In this document: positions 22,216 to 35,202 of the stretch, piece after piece | How the letters are laid out: every line of letters begins with the position of its first letter | How positions within the stretch are numbered: position 1 is the first letter of the stretch | Assembly: GCF_000954115.1 (NCBI RefSeq) | Contig: NZ_CP010797.1 | Location: forward strand, 1,178,001 to 1,242,000 | From: Rhodococcus sp. B7740 | Lineage (GTDB): Bacteria > Actinomycetota > Actinomycetes > Mycobacteriales > Mycobacteriaceae | Direction: 5' to 3' | Length of the DNA stretch: 64,000 nucleotides | The notes under the pieces: generated by a model | What the model saw: the letters and a program-made list of their open reading frames with translations, nothing else | Told to the model about the DNA's origin: nothing | Databases searched by the model: none | Program-made: the position numbers and the translations under genes

Positions 22216-23430
22216 TCAGAGTCCGGCAGCCTCGCGGAGCTTGCCTGCGCGATCGGTGGACTCCCACGGGAGATCGATGTCGGTGCGGCCGAAGTGTCCG
22301 TACGCCGCAGTGGGCGCGTAGATCGGTCGCAGCAGATCCAGATCGCGGATGATGGCACCGGGGCGCAAGTCGAACACCTCGCTGATCGCCGCCTGAATGC
22401 GCGCGGGATCGGTCTTCTCGGTGCCGAACGTCTCCACGAACAACCCGACCGGCGCGGCTTTGCCGATGGCGTACGCCACCTGGACCTCGATGCGATCGGC
22501 GAGCCCAGCCGCGACCGCGTTCTTCGCGACCCAACGCATCGCGTATGCAGCGCTGCGGTCGACCTTGGACGGGTCCTTGCCGGAGAATGCGCCGCCGCCG
22601 TGCCGTGCCATGCCGCCGTAGGTGTCGACGATGATCTTGCGACCGGTCAGCCCGGCGTCACCCATCGGACCACCGAGCACGAACTTTCCGGTGGGATTGA
22701 CCAACAGACGCACATCGGACGTGTCCAACGTCGGCACGTCCAACTCGGCGAGTACCGACCCCAGTACCTTCTCCCTGATATCGGGGGTGAGCAGGTTGTC
22801 GAGATCGATGTCGGCCGCGTGCTGAGTCGAGATCACCACGGTGTCGAGGCGAACGGCGTTGTCACCGTCGTATTCGATCGTCACCTGTGTCTTGCCGTCC
22901 GGACGCAGGTAGGGCAGAACTCCACTCTTGCGAACCTCGGTCAGCCGCCGAGAAAGACGGTGCGCCAACGCGATCGGCAACGGCATCAATTCGGGAGTGT
23001 CGGTGTTGGCGTAGCCGAACATCAACCCCTGATCCCCCGCGCCCTGACGGTCGATCTCGTCGTCGGACAGTCCTTCGACTCGGGCCTCGTGCGAATGATC
23101 GACGCCCTGCGCGATCTCGGGAGACTGCGCGCCGATCGCGACGTTCACACCGCACGAATTCCCGTCGAATCCCTTGGCCGACGAGTCGTACCCGATCTCG
23201 AGCACCTTCTCGCGCACGATCTTGGGGATGTCGGCGTACGCGGTGGTGTTGACCTCACCCGCAACGTGGACCTGGCCAGTGGTGACGAGGGTCTCCACGG
23301 CCACCCGAGCACGCGGATCCTCCGTCAACAGAGCATCGAGAATCGAATCGCTGATGGCGTCGCAGATCTTGTCGGGATGACCCTCTGTGACGGACTCGCT
23401 GGTGAAAAGCCGACTACCGGACTTGCTCAC
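22216..23430 (-). CDS. metK: S-adenosylmethionine synthetase
   Basis: Makes SAM from methionine and ATP. 404 residues from GTG 23430, with AGAGGAAG 4 nt upstream; the longer upstream frame is not supported. Motifs: [14 protein letters not shown] (ATP and metal binding), [12 protein letters not shown], and [19 protein letters not shown] (P-loop-like). Lies downstream of coaBC with a 182-nt leader that holds a hairpin but no SAM riboswitch consensus I recognise. Confidence 0.97.
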   Translation of the reverse strand: MSKSGSRLFTSESVTEGHPDKICDAISDSILDALLTEDPRARVAVETLVTTGQVHVAGEVNTTAYADIPKIVREKVLEIGYDSSAKGFDGNSCGVNVAIGAQSPEIAQGVDHSHEARVEGLSDDEIDRQGAGDQGLMFGYANTDTPELMPLPIALAHRLSRRLTEVRKSGVLPYLRPDGKTQVTIEYDGDNAVRLDTVVISTQHAADIDLDNLLTPDIREKVLGSVLAELDVPTLDTSDVRLLVNPTGKFVLGGPMGDAGLTGRKIIVDTYGGMARHGGGAFSGKDPSKVDRSAAYAMRWVAKNAVAAGLADRIEVQVAYAIGKAAPVGLFVETFGTEKTDPARIQAAISEVFDLRPGAIIRDLDLLRPIYAPTAAYGHFGRTDIDLPWESTDRAGKLREAAGL

Positions 23431-23612
23431 GGACTTCCTCTCGACGCATGTTCCTGTCCGACCCGACGCCGCGCGCCGGTCGGGCACTCCATGAAAATTT
23501 GACGTTCCCTCGGTGTTATCGCCCCTGCCGGAGCCAGGCAAACCTCTACGGCCTCACACGTGGTGCTCAGCACGGTAGCCGGTGCGACATCGCTCGTGCA
23601 CCCTCACCGTCG
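23431..23612 (-). other. metK leader with hairpins
   Basis: The 182 nt between coaBC and metK contain three inverted repeats: CCCGAC/GTCGGG (23462-23484), GTGCT-C-AGCAC (23562-23572) and GGTGC/GCACC (23581-23602, just after the coaBC stop). No gene is seen. I could not fit any SAM riboswitch class. Confidence 0.4.
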
Positions 23613-24863
23613 TCACTGTGTCGACCTCGTTCGGGGACTACGTGCGTCGAGCATCTGCGCCACAGAATCCAGTACGCGGCTCGCGAGAAGCGCTTTGGAG
23701 CCCTCGCCGAGCGCATCCTCGGAACCGTCGGAACCGAGCAACCATCCGTCGTTGTGGTCGACCTCGAAGGCCTTACCGTCACCGACAGCGTTGACCACGA
23801 GCAGGTCGCAGCCCTTGCGTTCGAGCTTGGCCCGCGCGTACGTCAGTACGTCTCCGTCCGCGTCACCGGTCTCCGCCGCGAATCCGACGATGACAGTGGA
23901 CGATTCGAGCTCACCGTCGCGGCGAGCCGAGACGAGGCCTGCGAGTATGTCGTCGTTGCGGACCAACGGGATCGACGACGGCTCGTTCGCCCCCTTCTTG
24001 ATCTTGCTGCCCGCGATGGACTCCGGGCGGAAGTCGGCGACCGCGGCCGCCATCACCACTGCATCGACACCGACGGCGAGTTTACGAACCGCATCCTGCA
24101 TGTCCGAGGCCGTCTTGACGTGCACCACGTCGACCGCGGCCGGATCGTCGAGGTCGCTGGTGTACCCGGCGACCAACGTCACCTGGGCTCCGCGTTGCGC
24201 TGCCACGCGGGCCAGTGCATATCCCTGCTTGCCCGAGCTTCGATTGCCCAGAAAACGGACCGGATCGAGAGGCTCACGAGTGCCGCCGGCAGACACCAGA
24301 ACATGCCGTCCTTCGAGGTCACGAGGAAGGGCATCCGCTCGCTCGGTCACGAGCATCGACAGTGCGAAGATCTCGTCCGGCTCCGGCAGCCGACCCGACC
24401 CGGTGTCACGTCCGGTCAGACGACCCGACGCAGGTTCGATCACGTGTGTACCGCGCGAACGAAGCGTCGCGACGTTGGCGACCGTGGCAGGGTGCTCCCA
24501 CATCTCCGTGTGCATCGCGGGAGCCAGGACCACCGGGCACCGCGCGGTGAGCAGGGTGGCCGTCAGAAGATCGTCGGCGCGTCCCCCGGCGATGCGCGCC
24601 ATCAGATCTGCGGTGGCGGGGGCCACGACGACGAGGTCCGCCTCCTGACCCAGGCGCACGTGCGGGACCTCAGGCACGTCCACGAAGACTCCGGTGTGCA
24701 CCGGTTGGCCGGACAGCGCCTCGAACGTCGCACGCCCGACGAACTCCAGAGCGGACGCGGTCGGGATCACCCGTACCTCGTGCCCACTCTCGGTGAAGCT
24801 GCGAATGAGCGAACAACTCTTGTAGGCGGCGATACCTCCGCCGACTCCGACGACAACGCGCAA
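23613..24863 (-). CDS. coaBC: Bifunctional phosphopantothenoylcysteine decarboxylase / phosphopantothenate-cysteine ligase
   Basis: Two coenzyme A steps on one 416-residue chain. The N-terminal CoaC flavoprotein has VGVGGGIAAYKSCSLIRS and PAMHTEMWEHPATV, the actinobacterial version of the PxMNxxMW motif. The C-terminal CoaB has VLVSAGGTREPLDPVRFLGNRSSG and a KKGANEPSS-type basic loop. TTG start 24863 preceded by AGAGGACATCTGAC. Follows rpoZ by 23 nt in the gmk-rpoZ-coaBC block. Confidence 0.95.
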   Translation of the reverse strand: MRVVVGVGGGIAAYKSCSLIRSFTESGHEVRVIPTASALEFVGRATFEALSGQPVHTGVFVDVPEVPHVRLGQEADLVVVAPATADLMARIAGGRADDLLTATLLTARCPVVLAPAMHTEMWEHPATVANVATLRSRGTHVIEPASGRLTGRDTGSGRLPEPDEIFALSMLVTERADALPRDLEGRHVLVSAGGTREPLDPVRFLGNRSSGKQGYALARVAAQRGAQVTLVAGYTSDLDDPAAVDVVHVKTASDMQDAVRKLAVGVDAVVMAAAVADFRPESIAGSKIKKGANEPSSIPLVRNDDILAGLVSARRDGELESSTVIVGFAAETGDADGDVLTYARAKLERKGCDLLVVNAVGDGKAFEVDHNDGWLLGSDGSEDALGEGSKALLASRVLDSVAQMLDARSPRTRSTQ

Positions 24864-24886
24864 GTCAGATGTCCTCTGTGAGGTTC

Positions 24887-25192
24887 TTATTCGCCTTCGG
24901 TGTGCTCGAGCAGATCCGCGTGGATCTCGCGGAGAGCGATCGACAGCGGCTTCTCCTGCAGACCCGGCTCGACGAGAGGTCCGACGTATTCGAGGATGCC
25001 GTCACCGAGCTGGTTGTAGTAGTCGTTGATCTGACGTGCACGCTTGGCTGCGTAGATCACGAGGGCGTACTTGGACGAGGTGCGGGCGAGCAGCTCGTCG
25101 ATGGGTGGATTGGTGATGCCGAGCGGCGTGTCGTAGGCCGGCAGAGCGCTGCGTCCGTCGAAGTCGGAAACGGCCGCTGAAATGCTGCTCAC
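24887..25192 (-). CDS. rpoZ: RNA polymerase omega subunit
   Basis: 101 residues, the small subunit that helps fold and assemble the beta-prime subunit. The conserved [29 protein letters not shown] segment is present. GTG start with GGAGATCATCA upstream. Situated between gmk and coaBC as in M. tuberculosis. Confidence 0.96.
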   Translation of the reverse strand: MSSISAAVSDFDGRSALPAYDTPLGITNPPIDELLARTSSKYALVIYAAKRARQINDYYNQLGDGILEYVGPLVEPGLQEKPLSIALREIHADLLEHTEGE

Positions 25193-25264
25193 TGATGATC
25201 TCCTGAAATTGCATCGTTGGTGCTACGAACTAGCTGGTCGGGGCCTCGTGCGCCGTGAAACTGG

Positions 25265-25876
25265 TCAGCTGTTGCCGACCGACGACCTACCGACCAACAA
25301 GGATACCAACTGTTCGCACGAATGGTCGACATCGGTATTGACAACCACGGTGTCGAACTCGTCCTGTGCGGCCAATTCCACCCGTGCGGTCTCCAACCTC
25401 CGCTCGGTGGCCGCGCTCTCCTCGGTCGCGCGCCCGACCAGACGGGCGACCAAGTCGTCCCATGTCGGTGGCGCCATGAACACCAACAAGGCCTCGGGCT
25501 TGGACACCCGCACGGCACGCGCACCGGCCAGATCGAGCTCGAGCAGCACCGGGCTGCCCGCCTCCAGCGCGGCCTCGACGGGTGCGGCCGGAGTTCCCGA
25601 CCGCTGCAGACCACCGTGAATGCTCGCCCACTCGAGCAGCTCGTCATCGGCGATCATTCGATCGAACTCGCCGGCGGAGACGAAGTGGTAATCCTGCCCG
25701 TCCACCTCGCCCGGCCGCGGCGATCGCGTCGTGACCGACACGCTGAAGACCAGCTCGGGCAGCGCCGCACGCACGAGCCGAACGACACTGGACTTGCCGA
25801 CGCCGGAGGGGCCGGACAGCACCACCAACCGGCCGCGCTCGTTCTCCGGGACCGATGTCGCCGCAGTGTCACTCAC
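25265..25876 (-). CDS. gmk: Guanylate kinase
   Basis: Phosphorylates GMP to GDP. 203 residues: P-loop [14 protein letters not shown] (about 19-32), GMP-binding [20 protein letters not shown], then the lid helix [13 protein letters not shown]-like sequence. GTG start at 25876, 5 nt after the mihF stop, so coupled to mihF. Length normal. Confidence 0.96.
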   Translation of the reverse strand: MSDTAATSVPENERGRLVVLSGPSGVGKSSVVRLVRAALPELVFSVSVTTRSPRPGEVDGQDYHFVSAGEFDRMIADDELLEWASIHGGLQRSGTPAAPVEAALEAGSPVLLELDLAGARAVRVSKPEALLVFMAPPTWDDLVARLVGRATEESAATERRLETARVELAAQDEFDTVVVNTDVDHSCEQLVSLLVGRSSVGNS

Positions 25877-25881
25877 CGTCG

Positions 25882-26202
25882 TCAGGCCTCGAAATCGAAC
25901 TTCGTCAACAGCGCCTTGCGCTGCCGATCACCGAGACCGCGCAGTCGACGGGTTGGCGCGATCTCCAATTCCGTCATCAACTCCGCGGCCTTGACCTTGC
26001 CCACCTTCGGCAGTGCCTCGAGCAGCGCGGAGACCTTCATCTTTCCGAGGATCTCGTCCGTCTCGGCGTCTTCGAGCACCTGCTTGAGGTCGGTGCCGCC
26101 GCGCTTGAGGCGCTCCTTGAGTTCGGCGCGCGCTTTCCTGGCGATCGCAGCCTTCTCGAGGGCAGCAGCGCGCTGCTCGGGGGTCAACTGGGGAAGGGCC
26201 AC
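25882..26202 (-). CDS. mihF: Actinobacterial integration host factor MihF
   Basis: 106 residues from GTG 26202, which has GGAGGAACCGACA upstream; the longer frame is not supported. Sequence [18 protein letters not shown], then [19 protein letters not shown] (helix-two-turn-helix) and [16 protein letters not shown] is almost diagnostic. It is a nucleoid protein that bends DNA, essential in mycobacteria and needed for phage L5 integration there. First gene of the mihF-gmk-rpoZ-coaBC run. The PE/PPE pair I recall between pyrF and mihF in M. tuberculosis is absent here. Confidence 0.96.
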   Translation of the reverse strand: MALPQLTPEQRAAALEKAAIARKARAELKERLKRGGTDLKQVLEDAETDEILGKMKVSALLEALPKVGKVKAAELMTELEIAPTRRLRGLGDRQRKALLTKFDFEA

Positions 26203-26412
26203 TGTCGGTTCCTCCGTCTTCTCGTTTCTGGGCGATACGACGCACACGATCGCTGTCGGCACGTCGACCATCGGTCTTCCACTGCCACCGGTCGCGGTCA
26301 TCAGCGCTGCGCACTGGCGATCCGCACTGTTCGTCGGCAGCGTTAGCGACCGTACCGACGACCCGCGTGAACCGCTAACTCGCCCCCGAGCGCCGATGCG
26401 CCGCAGCATCGA
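26203..26412. other. Intergenic region upstream of mihF
   Basis: The 210 nt between pyrF and mihF contain an inverted repeat GTTAGCG/CGCTAAC (26342-26348 and 26373-26379) and presumably the mihF promoter. No coding sequence or recognised RNA is seen. Confidence 0.35.
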
Positions 26413-27243
26413 CTATGCGAGACCGGCTTCGATCTCGTCGCGCAATCGTGTCGCCGCGTCGCGCAAGGCCGTCACCGACGGGCCAGCGGCCAGGACACCG
26501 CGAGAGGAGTTGGGCAGCAACAGCTCACGCGAATCGCGGAAGATCTCCGCGAGATCGGCAACGGTTGCTCCCTGCGCTCCCAGACCAGGCGCGAGAATCG
26601 GACCGGTGTAGTTCGACAGGTCGAGACCGTGATCACGAGTGGCACCGACGACTATCCCCACCGTGTCGGCATCGACGCGATTGCGCGCGGCTGCGGCGTC
26701 GACGATCGACTGAGCCACCGACCCACCGTTCGACGTCGCGGCCTGCTGCAGGGCCGAGCCCTCCGCATTCGAGGTGCGGGCCAGCACGAACAGCCCGCGC
26801 CGGTGTCGCACCGCTCGAGCGACGGTCTCCCCCAGCGAATCGAAGCCCAGGTACGGCGAGACCGTGACGGCATCGGAGGACAACGGCGAATCGGGTTCGA
26901 GCCAGGCCTGCGCGTACGCATCCATCGTGGTGCCGATGTCGCCGCGCTTCGCATCGGCGATCACCAGGGTGCCCGCGTCCCTGAGCACACTGACAGTGCG
27001 TTCGAGCACCGCGTACCCGGCCGATCCGTAGGCCTCGAAGAACGCCACCTGAGGCTTGACGATCGCCACCTCACCGACGAACGCTTCGACACACAGCTCG
27101 GCGAACACCTCGAGACCGTCCGCCGAGCGTGGTAGGTCCCATGCCTCGAGCAGAGCCGGATGCGGATCGATACCGACACACAGTCGACCGCGCGCCGCGA
27201 CCGCGGCGCGCAACCGATCCGACCAACTGCGATGATGGCTCAC
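26413..27243 (-). CDS. pyrF: Orotidine 5'-phosphate decarboxylase
   Basis: Final step to UMP. 276 residues from GTG 27243, which overlaps the carB stop (GTGA). Belongs to the long actinobacterial type: [15 protein letters not shown], the catalytic [22 protein letters not shown] with the Lys/Asp pair, and [16 protein letters not shown]. Last gene of the pyr operon. Confidence 0.96.
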   Translation of the reverse strand: MSHHRSWSDRLRAAVAARGRLCVGIDPHPALLEAWDLPRSADGLEVFAELCVEAFVGEVAIVKPQVAFFEAYGSAGYAVLERTVSVLRDAGTLVIADAKRGDIGTTMDAYAQAWLEPDSPLSSDAVTVSPYLGFDSLGETVARAVRHRRGLFVLARTSNAEGSALQQAATSNGGSVAQSIVDAAAARNRVDADTVGIVVGATRDHGLDLSNYTGPILAPGLGAQGATVADLAEIFRDSRELLLPNSSRGVLAAGPSVTALRDAATRLRDEIEAGLA

Positions 27244-30200
27244 TCCACTCCCAGCCCCTGCTTCAGACCCGCATGCAGATCCTGCAACGAGCGAACACCG
27301 ATTCCGCCGGCGATACCGGCTTCGATGCCCTGCACGGCTGCCGACGCGCCCTGCACCGTGGTGATGCACGGAATGTTCTGCGCCACCGCGGCGCTACGGA
27401 TCTCGTACCCGTCGACGCGGGGGCCCGAGTTGCCGTACGGGGTGTTGATCACCATGGCGATGTCACCTGCGAGTATCCGGTCGACGATGGTCCGCTCCCC
27501 CTCTGGCACGTCCTCGCCGGACTGCTTGTACACCTGCTCACACTTGATTCCGTTGCGCCGCAACACATCTGCAGTGCCTTCGGTCGCCAGAATCGTGAAG
27601 CCCAGATCCGCGAGTCGCTTCACCGGGAAGATCAGTGATCGCTTGTCCTTGTTGGCCACCGACACGAACACCGCGCCGCCCGCAGGCAACGAGCCGTAGG
27701 CGGCGGTCTGACTCTTGGCGAACGCGGTACCGAAATCGAAGTCGATTCCCATCACCTCACCGGTGGACTTCATCTCCGGGCTGAGCAGAGTGTCCACTCC
27801 GGTTCCGTCCGCACGACGGAACCGGTTGAACGGCAACACCGCTTCCTTCACCGCGATCGGGGCACCGGCCGGGACGGTGCCACCGTCTCCGGTCTCGGGC
27901 AGGATGCCTGCGGTCCGCAGCTCGGCGATGGTCTCCCCCAGCATCACTCGGGCGCAGGCCTTCGCGAGCTGTACCGCAGTCGCCTTGGAGACGAACGGAA
28001 CCGTGCGGCTCGCACGCGGGTTGGCCTCGAGAACGTACAGGATGTCGTCCTTGAGTGCGTACTGCACGTTGAGCAGGCCGCGCACGCCGATGCCCTTCGC
28101 GAGAGCCTCGGTGGACCGCCGGACGTTCTCGATGTCGGTCTTGCCGAGTGTGATCGGCGGCAACGCGCACGCCGAGTCGCCGGAGTGGATACCGGCCTCC
28201 TCGATGTGCTCCATGATGCCGCCGATGTAGACCTCGGTGCCGTCGCACAGTGCGTCGACGTCGATTTCGACCGCGTCTTCGAGGAACCGGTCGACCAGCA
28301 CCGGCCGGTCGTCCGAGATCTCCGTCGCGTTGGAGATGTACGTCGCGAGCGAGGCCTCGTCGTACACGATCTCCATGCCGCGTCCGCCGAGAACGTAGGA
28401 CGGACGCACCAGTACCGGGTAGCCGATTCCTGCGGCGATCTCACGGGCTCCGTCGAACGTCGTCGCGGTGCCGTACTTCGCTGCCGGCAGTCCGGCTGCA
28501 TCGAGCACCTTGCCGAATTCGCCACGATCCTCGGCGAGGTCGATGGCCTCGGGCGACGTGCCGACGATCGGGACGCCTGCGGTCTTCAGCCGCTTGGCGA
28601 GCCCGAGCGGGGTCTGCCCGCCGAGCTGGACGATGACGCCCCGCACCGTGCCCGACGCCGCCTCGGCCCGGTACACCTCGAGGACGTCCTCGAAGGTCAG
28701 TGGCTCGAAGTACAGGCGGTCCGCGGTGTCGTAGTCGGTGGAGACGGTTTCGGGGTTGCAGTTGACCATCACCGTCTCGTAACCGGCCTCGGACAGGGTC
28801 TGCGCCGCGTGCACACAGCTGTAGTCGAATTCGATGCCCTGGCCGATGCGGTTGGGACCCGACCCGAGGATGAGCACCTTGGGGCGGTCCGGCTGCGGGG
28901 CGACCTCGGATTCGGCTTCGGGGTCGAGCTCGTAGGTGCCGTAGTGGTACGGCGTCTTGGCCTCGAACTCGGCGGCGCAGGTGTCGACCGTCTTGTAGAC
29001 CGGATGCACACCGAGCTCGGTACGGAGCGCCCGCACACCGTCCTCACCGTTGAGTTCGGGGCGCAGAGCCGCGATCTGGCGGTCGGACAGACCGTGATAC
29101 TTCGCCTGGCGCAGCAGCGCCTCGTCGAATTCGGCCGCCTCGCGAACCTGAACGCCGAGTTCGTGGATCTGCTGGAACTGGTCGAGGAACCACGGGTCGA
29201 TCTTGGTCGCCTCGAACAGCTGCTCGAGGGTGGCACCCATCGCGAAGGCCTTCTCGATCCCGTACATCCGACCGTCCTGAGGAACGGACAGATCCTCGAG
29301 CAACGCCTCCAGGCTCTCTGCCTCGACCTCGGGGCCGGTCCAGTAGCCCGCGCGCTTGGTTTCGAGCGAGCGCATCACCTTGCCGAATGCCTCGGTGAAG
29401 TTGCGGCCGATGGACATCGCCTCACCGACGGACTTCATCGTCGTCGTCAGCGTGCCGTCGGCACCGGGGAACTTCTCGAACGCGAACCGCGGAGCCTTGA
29501 CGACCACGTAGTCCAGGGTCGGCTCGAAGCACGCCGGGGTCTCGCGGGTGATGTCGTTGACGATCTCGTCGAGGGTGTAACCGATGGCCAGCTTGGCGGC
29601 CATCTTCGCGATCGGGTAACCGGTTGCCTTGGACGCCAGCGCCGACGAGCGAGACACGCGCGGGTTCATCTCGATGACGACGAGGCGCCCGTCCGCCGGA
29701 TCCATCGCGAACTGGATGTTGCAGCCGCCGGTGTCGACGCCCACCTCACGCAGGATGTCGATGGAGAGATCGCGCATCTTCTGGTACTCGCGGTCGGTCA
29801 GCGTCATGGCCGGGGCGACCGTCACCGAATCGCCGGTGTGCACGCCGACGGGGTCCACGTTCTCGATGGAACACACGATGACCACGTTGTCGCGGCCGTC
29901 GCGCATCAGCTCGAGCTCGTATTCCTTCCAGCCGAGGATGGACTCCTCGATGAGGACGTTCGCCGTGGGCGAGGCCGCCAGCCCGCCGCCGGCGATCCGG
30001 GTCAGGTCCTCGTCGTTGTAGGCCAACCCCGAACCGAGACCGCCCATGGTGAACGACGGCCGTACGACCACCGGGAAGCCGAGCTCGGCGACGGTCTCGC
30101 GGACCTCGTCCATCGTGTAGCAGACGGCCGACTTGGCGGACTCGCCACCGACCTTGGCCACGATGTCCTTGAACTTCTGCCGATCCTCGCCGCGCTGGAT

Positions 30201-30581
30201 GGCGTCGAAGTCGGCACCGATCAGCTCGACGCCGTACTTGGTGAGAATGCCTTGATCGTGCAGCGCAACAGCGGCATTGAGTGCTGTCTGTCCACCCAGG
30301 GTGGCGAGCACGGCCTGAATGGGGTGACCCTGCTCGGCTTCGCGGGCGAAGATCTTCTCGATGAACTCCGCCGTGATCGGCTCGACGTAGGTGGCGTCGG
30401 CGAACTCGGGGTCGGTCATGATCGTCGCGGGGTTGGAGTTGACGAGGCTGACCCGCAGTCCTTCCTCGCGCAGCACTCGGCAGGCCTGGGTGCCGGAGTA
30501 GTCGAACTCGCAGGCCTGACCGATGACGATCGGGCCGGATCCGATGACCAGGACGTGGTTCAGGTCTGTGCGGCGTGGCAT
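27240..30581 (-). CDS. carB: Carbamoyl-phosphate synthase, large chain
   Basis: 1113 residues with two homologous ATP-grasp halves, each carrying [11 protein letters not shown] / [19 protein letters not shown]-type starts, an oligomerisation region between them, and a C-terminal MGS-like regulatory domain (about 930-1113). It makes carbamoyl phosphate from glutamine-derived ammonia, bicarbonate and two ATP for both pyrimidine and arginine synthesis. ATG overlaps the carA stop by one base (TAATG). Confidence 0.97.
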   Translation of the reverse strand: MPRRTDLNHVLVIGSGPIVIGQACEFDYSGTQACRVLREEGLRVSLVNSNPATIMTDPEFADATYVEPITAEFIEKIFAREAEQGHPIQAVLATLGGQTALNAAVALHDQGILTKYGVELIGADFDAIQRGEDRQKFKDIVAKVGGESAKSAVCYTMDEVRETVAELGFPVVVRPSFTMGGLGSGLAYNDEDLTRIAGGGLAASPTANVLIEESILGWKEYELELMRDGRDNVVIVCSIENVDPVGVHTGDSVTVAPAMTLTDREYQKMRDLSIDILREVGVDTGGCNIQFAMDPADGRLVVIEMNPRVSRSSALASKATGYPIAKMAAKLAIGYTLDEIVNDITRETPACFEPTLDYVVVKAPRFAFEKFPGADGTLTTTMKSVGEAMSIGRNFTEAFGKVMRSLETKRAGYWTGPEVEAESLEALLEDLSVPQDGRMYGIEKAFAMGATLEQLFEATKIDPWFLDQFQQIHELGVQVREAAEFDEALLRQAKYHGLSDRQIAALRPELNGEDGVRALRTELGVHPVYKTVDTCAAEFEAKTPYHYGTYELDPEAESEVAPQPDRPKVLILGSGPNRIGQGIEFDYSCVHAAQTLSEAGYETVMVNCNPETVSTDYDTADRLYFEPLTFEDVLEVYRAEAASGTVRGVIVQLGGQTPLGLAKRLKTAGVPIVGTSPEAIDLAEDRGEFGKVLDAAGLPAAKYGTATTFDGAREIAAGIGYPVLVRPSYVLGGRGMEIVYDEASLATYISNATEISDDRPVLVDRFLEDAVEIDVDALCDGTEVYIGGIMEHIEEAGIHSGDSACALPPITLGKTDIENVRRSTEALAKGIGVRGLLNVQYALKDDILYVLEANPRASRTVPFVSKATAVQLAKACARVMLGETIAELRTAGILPETGDGGTVPAGAPIAVKEAVLPFNRFRRADGTGVDTLLSPEMKSTGEVMGIDFDFGTAFAKSQTAAYGSLPAGGAVFVSVANKDKRSLIFPVKRLADLGFTILATEGTADVLRRNGIKCEQVYKQSGEDVPEGERTIVDRILAGDIAMVINTPYGNSGPRVDGYEIRSAAVAQNIPCITTVQGASAAVQGIEAGIAGGIGVRSLQDLHAGLKQGLGVE

Positions 30582-31711
30582 TACTTCTTCTCCTGAAGGA
30601 CGCTGGTGAAACGGTCGAAGAGGTAGGCGGCGTCGTGTGGACCGGCCGCGGCCTCGGGGTGGTACTGCACGGAGAAGGCGCTACCGCCGATCAGCTCGAC
30701 GCCCTCGACGGTGCCGTCGTTGGCGCAGGTGTGGCTGATCCGGGCTCGGCCGAAGTCGGTGTCGAACTCCTCGCCCGCTTCGCCTTCGAGTGCGAATCCG
30801 TGGTTCTGCGCGGTGATCGCGATGCGGCCGGTGGTGTGCTCGATGACCGGGATGTTCATCCCGCGGTGGCCGAACTTCATCTTGTAGGTGCCACGGCCGA
30901 GTGCGCGCCCGAAGATCTGGTTTCCGAAGCAGATACCGAACAGCGGCAGCTCACGCTCGAGCACTTGCCTGGTCAGCGCGACGCTGGTGTCGGCCGTGGC
31001 CGGGTCGCCCGGTCCGTTCGACAGGAAGACACCGTCGGGGTTCAGTTCCAGAACCTGCTCGATGGTGGTGTTCGACGGCACCACGTGCACGCGGATACCG
31101 CGCTCGGCGAACATCCGCGGGGTGTTGGTCTTGATACCGAGATCGACTGCGACGACGGTGAATCGAGCATCCCCGGTCGGCTCGATGGTGTAACCGGCTC
31201 CGGTGGTCACTTCACCGGCGAGGTCGGCACCGAGCATCGACGGCTGACCGACCACCTGCGCGAGCATCTCGTCGGAGGTGCCGAGGGCGTCGCCCGAGAA
31301 CACTCCCGCACGCATGGACCCGCGGGTGCGCAGGTGCCGGACCAGGGCTCGCGTGTCGATTCCGGCGATGCCGACGACGTTCTGCGCCTCGAGCTGGTCC
31401 TGCAGCGTTCCGGTGGAGCGCCAACTCGAGGTGCGGCGTGCCGGATCTCGGACGACGTAGCCGGCGACCCAGATCTTGTTGGGATCCTGCGCGCTTGCAG
31501 CTTCGCCGTCCTCTTGGTTCCAGCCGGTGTTACCGATCTGCGGCGCGGTCGCGACGACGATCTGTCGGTGATAGCTCGGGTCGGTGAGAGTCTCCTGGTA
31601 CCCGGTCATTCCGGTGCAGAACACGGCCTCGCCGAGGGTGCGCCCCTGTGCGCCGAATGTGGTGCCGCGGAATGTCCGGCCGTCCTCCAGAACAAGAACT
31701 GCGCTGCTCAC
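30581..31711 (-). CDS. carA: Carbamoyl-phosphate synthase, small chain
   Basis: Glutamine amidotransferase subunit that feeds ammonia to CarB. 376 residues from GTG 31711, with GGAGGAAACCGC before it and a GTGA overlap with the upstream gene. N-terminal CPSase_sm domain ([26 protein letters not shown]) and C-terminal class I amidotransferase with nucleophile in [16 protein letters not shown] and later [12 protein letters not shown]. Confidence 0.97.
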   Translation of the reverse strand: MSSAVLVLEDGRTFRGTTFGAQGRTLGEAVFCTGMTGYQETLTDPSYHRQIVVATAPQIGNTGWNQEDGEAASAQDPNKIWVAGYVVRDPARRTSSWRSTGTLQDQLEAQNVVGIAGIDTRALVRHLRTRGSMRAGVFSGDALGTSDEMLAQVVGQPSMLGADLAGEVTTGAGYTIEPTGDARFTVVAVDLGIKTNTPRMFAERGIRVHVVPSNTTIEQVLELNPDGVFLSNGPGDPATADTSVALTRQVLERELPLFGICFGNQIFGRALGRGTYKMKFGHRGMNIPVIEHTTGRIAITAQNHGFALEGEAGEEFDTDFGRARISHTCANDGTVEGVELIGGSAFSVQYHPEAAAGPHDAAYLFDRFTSVLQEKK

Positions 31712-32214
31712 GCGGTTTCCTCCTTGGTTTCTCCGGTGGAACTCGCTGTCCACACCGGGTAGATCTGCTTGTCGTCGGCCCGGAAGCCGGTGTCTATCTC
31801 GGTCCCCGTCGGCAGCTCCCAGCGAATGACCAGGAGCCCGTCCTTGGTCATGACCTTGCCTGCCAACCCGCGTTCGGTGCGGATCGCGCGGATCGATTCC
31901 GCCGGGATCCAGATGGGAGATTCACCGTCTCGGTCGAGCAGGATGCCCTTCTCGTGTCGGGACAGTTCACCGGTGGCGCGGTGGCCGATGTCGCCGACGG
32001 CGATGCGGTCCTGCCAGCTCGGCGCGATGGTGCTGCCGACGTACAGGCCGGTGCTCGGCTCGACGAGGGTTGCTCCCAGATCGTCCGGCACGGCCGGGAA
32101 GTCACCGATTCGCTCTTCCTGGCGCTTCTGCCGTCCTCGCCAACCCCAGAAGATCAGCGCGATCATCAGTGCCCAGAACAGGATGAATCCGATGACGATG
32201 AGAACTCTGTCCAC
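31708..32214 (-). CDS. Single-span membrane protein of the pyr operon (Rv1382-like)
   Basis: 168 residues from GTG 32214 (GGGAGAG 7 nt upstream; the GTG begins 5 nt beyond the pyrC stop). One N-terminal membrane helix (about 3-22), a basic stretch (GWRGRQKRQEER), then a soluble beta-rich part with PH-like character (TGLYVGSTIAPSWQDRIAVGDIGHRATGEL). Its place between pyrC and carA matches, from memory, M. tuberculosis Rv1382. No known function; constant linkage to pyrimidine genes suggests a role in, or dependence on, nucleotide supply, which is inference. Confidence 0.85.
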   Translation of the reverse strand: MDRVLIVIGFILFWALMIALIFWGWRGRQKRQEERIGDFPAVPDDLGATLVEPSTGLYVGSTIAPSWQDRIAVGDIGHRATGELSRHEKGILLDRDGESPIWIPAESIRAIRTERGLAGKVMTKDGLLVIRWELPTGTEIDTGFRADDKQIYPVWTASSTGETKEETA

Positions 32215-32218
32215 GGCT

Positions 32219-33531
32219 CTACTCTCCCGCTCTGTTCGCCACGACTCCATCGCGGACGGTGATTCGCCCGCGCAGCACCGTCGTGGTCACCTTCGAGGAG
32301 AAGCTCATGTCCTCGAACGGCGTGTTGTGTGCGACGCTGGCCAGCTTCTTGCCGGAGACCGTCCAGCTCGCTTTCGGGTCCACCAGCGTGAGGTTGGCGA
32401 TCTCACCGACCTCGATGGGCCGTCCCTGATCGGCCAATCCGACGATCTGGGCGGGACGCTCGCTCATCACCCGCGCCACGCCGCGCCAATCGAGCAGTCC
32501 CGGGGTCACCATCGTGTCGACGACGATGGACAGTGCGGTTTCGAGCCCGAGCATTCCGGGACGAGCGATCGAGAACTCGCAGCACTTGTCCTGCTCGGCA
32601 TGCGGAGCGTGATCGGTTGCCACACAATCGATCACGCCGTCCGCCAAGCCCTTACGCAGGGCGTCGACGTCGGACTTCTCACGTAGTGGCGGGTTCACCT
32701 TGTTGATCGCGTCGTACGTCTCTAGCCGCGAATCGTCGAGCAGCAGGTGATGCGGGGTTACCTCGGCGGTGATCGAAATACCCTGTCCGCGTGCCCACTT
32801 CATCAACTCGACGGTGCCTGCAGTGGATGCGTGACAGATGTGCACCCGCGCACCTGCGTCACGAGCCAGCAGGGCGTCGCGAGCGACGATCGATTCCTCG
32901 GCCGCACGCGGCCAACCGGCCAGTCCGAGTCGCGCCGCCGTCGGGCCCTCGTGTGCGACGGCACCGACGGTGAGCCGGGGTTCCTCGGCGTGCTGAGCGA
33001 TGAGCACACCGAGGGAACTCGAGTACTCCAGCGCCCGACGCATGATCAGTGGATCGTCGACGCAGTGGCCGTCGTCGGAGAACATCTTCACCCGGCCGAT
33101 TCCCGCGGCCATCGTGGCCAGCTCGGCGAGCTGCTTGCCCTTCAATCCGACGGTGATCGCTCCGACGGGGTGGACGTCGACGAGACCGACTTCCTGCCCC
33201 CGACGCCATACGTGGTCGGTCACCACCACCGAGTCGGCGACCGGGTCGGTGTTCGCCATCGCGAACACCGCGGTGTAGCCGCCCAGAGCTGCTGCGGCCG
33301 AACCGGATTCGATCGTTTCGGTGTCCTCGCGGCCGGGCTCGCGCAGGTGCGTGTGCATGTCGACGAATCCCGGCAGCAGTATCTGGCCGCGGGCGTCGAC
33401 GACCTCGGCTCCGTCGGCGTCGAGGTCCGAGCCGATCCCCGCGATCTCCTCACCGGCGATCAGGACGTCGGTCTCGGGGCCCTCGCCGTACAGCAGCACG
33501 CCGCGGAGCAGAACGGAGGTCGCAGGTGCGG

Positions 33532-33535
<4 letters not shown>
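32219..33535 (-). CDS. pyrC: Dihydroorotase
   Basis: Closes carbamoyl aspartate to dihydroorotate. 438 residues of the class I amidohydrolase type: zinc-binding [15 protein letters not shown], later HICHAST, and the catalytic Asp in [17 protein letters not shown] start overlaps the pyrB stop (GTGA). Whether it needs a complex with PyrB cannot be told from sequence. Confidence 0.96.
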
Positions 33536-35110
<1,575 letters not shown>

Positions 35111-35128
35111 CTGACAACAACTGCGTAG

Positions 35129-35134
35129 AGCCTA
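35129..35134 (-). promoter_or_regulatory. Likely -10 of the pyr operon
   Basis: TAGGCT on the minus strand 66 nt before the pyrR start; the -35 region is weak. A start near 35122 would give a leader of about 59 nt, just enough to hold the PyrR hairpin. Confidence 0.45.
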
Positions 35135-35136
35135 GC

Positions 35137-35176
35137 AACGCTCTGCGAACCACGACCAGCAGGCTCGCAGAGCGTT
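35137..35176 (-). terminator. Terminator-like hairpin after nusB
   Basis: A perfect 12-bp stem, AACGCTCTGCGA/TCGCAGAGCGTT, around a 16-nt loop, 26 nt after the nusB stop. No U-run follows. It separates nusB from the pyr promoter. Confidence 0.5.
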
Positions 35177-35202
35177 CGGTCACACGGGCGTCGACCGGTC
35201 GA

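Noticed and set aside
21103-23502. 799-codon plus-strand open frame across priA and metK
   Set aside because: Antisense shadow spanning two real genes and their intergenic gap; composition is His/Arg/Gln rich without any fold.
23431-23612. SAM riboswitch before metK
   Set aside because: Hairpins are present but I could not place the conserved core of SAM-I, SAM-II or SAM-IV.
28185-30596. 803-codon open frame antisense to carB
   Set aside because: A mirror of GC-rich carB codons; the opposite frame encodes a full CarB with all motifs and this one resembles no family.
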